Origin: Poecilobothrus nobilitatus
Taxonomy: Eukaryota; Arthropoda; Insecta; Diptera; Dolichopodidae
Assembly (NCBI GenBank): GCA_947095535.1
Contig: OX352772.1
Coordinates: 38,955,445-39,019,444 of the forward strand
Reading direction: 5' to 3'
DNA: 64,000 bases
The translations under genes were made by a program, and so were the position numbers. The notes under the pieces are model-generated. The model searched no databases, had not been told where the DNA came from, and saw only the letters and a program-made list of their open reading frames with translations. Position 1 is the stretch's first letter, and every line of letters begins with the position of its first letter. Positions 63,376 through 64,000 of this stretch are shown here, piece by piece.

Positions 63376-64000
63376 TGCCCTATATGACTATGTACTGGTA
63401 AATGAATTTTAGTGACTAGGTAAGACTACGTTCGGAATGTATACTTAACTCAGTTTTCTGTCATGTACTGTTATTATAAATATACACGTTTAAAAGTGAT
63501 AGAAACATTATTAAATTTTATACATTTTTTGTTATCTTTAAAATTTAAATTTGAAATTAAATTTTTTGTTTACTTTTAATTCCAGTATAATTTTAATGTC
63601 TTTCTTTTTTTTTTTTTGTTAGCGTAACATTGTAGTTCCGTTATTTCGATTTTCAGTTGCTTTTTTTTAATTATTGTATTCTATAGTATATTCTTTCGCT
63701 TTTATTTTTGTTCTAACTTTTTCTTATTTCATTTTTTAATTGAAATTTCCCTCGATTTGCTTAATTAGAAAGAGAAAGAACAAAGAATTAAATCGTTAAA
63801 AAAAGGATAAAACTTCAAATAAACAAAGAAGAAAAAAAAAACACACATACAACAAAAAAATACCCTTGGTAAGGTTAACCACCCTGCTATATGAATTCAT
63901 TTTTAAAGGTGGTTATCAGGATGAACTTTAAAATTGGATTGGTTGTGAAAAACCAAAGAAAATATAGGGGAAAATATTAAACGTATATTGTATATATGTA

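Larger units (their letters stand above)
58608..64000 (-). other. Sequence upstream of first visible LRP1 exon (probably intron)
   Basis: The exon at 58446-58607 opens with a split codon, so this stretch is most likely intron reaching to a signal-peptide exon beyond the window. I found no exon with a start codon, hydrophobic leader and matching phase-1 donor. It contains a candidate MITE (61126-61372), a perfect palindrome (61480-61523) and a composite repeat (62700-63375). The rest is AT-rich with no recognisable gene. Confidence 0.7.

Overview
This is a eukaryotic, almost certainly insect, window. It is very AT-rich, with long A/T runs, non-LTR retrotransposon remnants and tRNA-derived SINEs, and the genes have GT-AG introns. 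The insect order cannot be settled from the sequence alone. No bacterial or viral gene set is present.

One gene fills the window. It is on the minus strand and encodes low-density lipoprotein receptor-related protein 1 (LRP1), a giant endocytic receptor. I resolved 16 coding exons between 58607 and base 1. All visible junctions are GT-AG and every codon phase matches across each junction, giving about 4411 codons in one open frame. In order, the visible protein has: six N-terminal LDL receptor class A (LA) modules; two EGF modules; YWTD propellers 1 and 2; 8 LA modules; EGFs; propellers 3 to 6; 10 LA modules; EGFs; propeller 7; 11 LA modules; EGFs; propeller 8; and the start of the juxtamembrane EGF series. 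The 8/10/11 pattern of LA clusters and the eight propellers is the LRP1 signature, not that of LRP2 or LRP5/6. The signal-peptide exon lies upstream of the first exon I can place (right of 58607, probably beyond the window). The last EGFs, transmembrane helix and cytoplasmic tail lie left of base 1.

Region by region. Positions 1-14852 are compact coding sequence: 14 exons with mostly 55-120 bp introns and one of 1.0 kb. Positions 14853-50555 are one 35.7-kb intron. Positions 50556-50687 are a small LA exon, 50688-58445 a 7.8-kb intron, 58446-58607 another LA exon, and 58608-64000 intron or upstream sequence.

The large introns hold decayed LINEs of several kinds: an RT fragment with a YADD box, RTE-like 3' ends, an RNase H/CCHC-type end, and two copies of one jockey-like family. 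They also hold a tRNA-derived SINE family with at least four copies, one of which carries a 20-bp minisatellite inside its tRNA head. Other contents are further SINE-like heads, three candidate MITEs, a ~470-bp tandem array, a composite ~89-bp repeat family, and a perfect 44-bp palindrome. I saw no nested protein-coding gene, functional RNA gene or CRISPR array.

The most interesting signals are: the expanded N-terminal LA cluster on tiny exons split by giant introns; an acceptor with a 199-nt AG-free zone and its pyrimidine tract far upstream; the lack of a furin-type motif at the junction where vertebrate LRP1 is expected to be cleaved, with an RYRR one blade later; and the minisatellite born inside a SINE.
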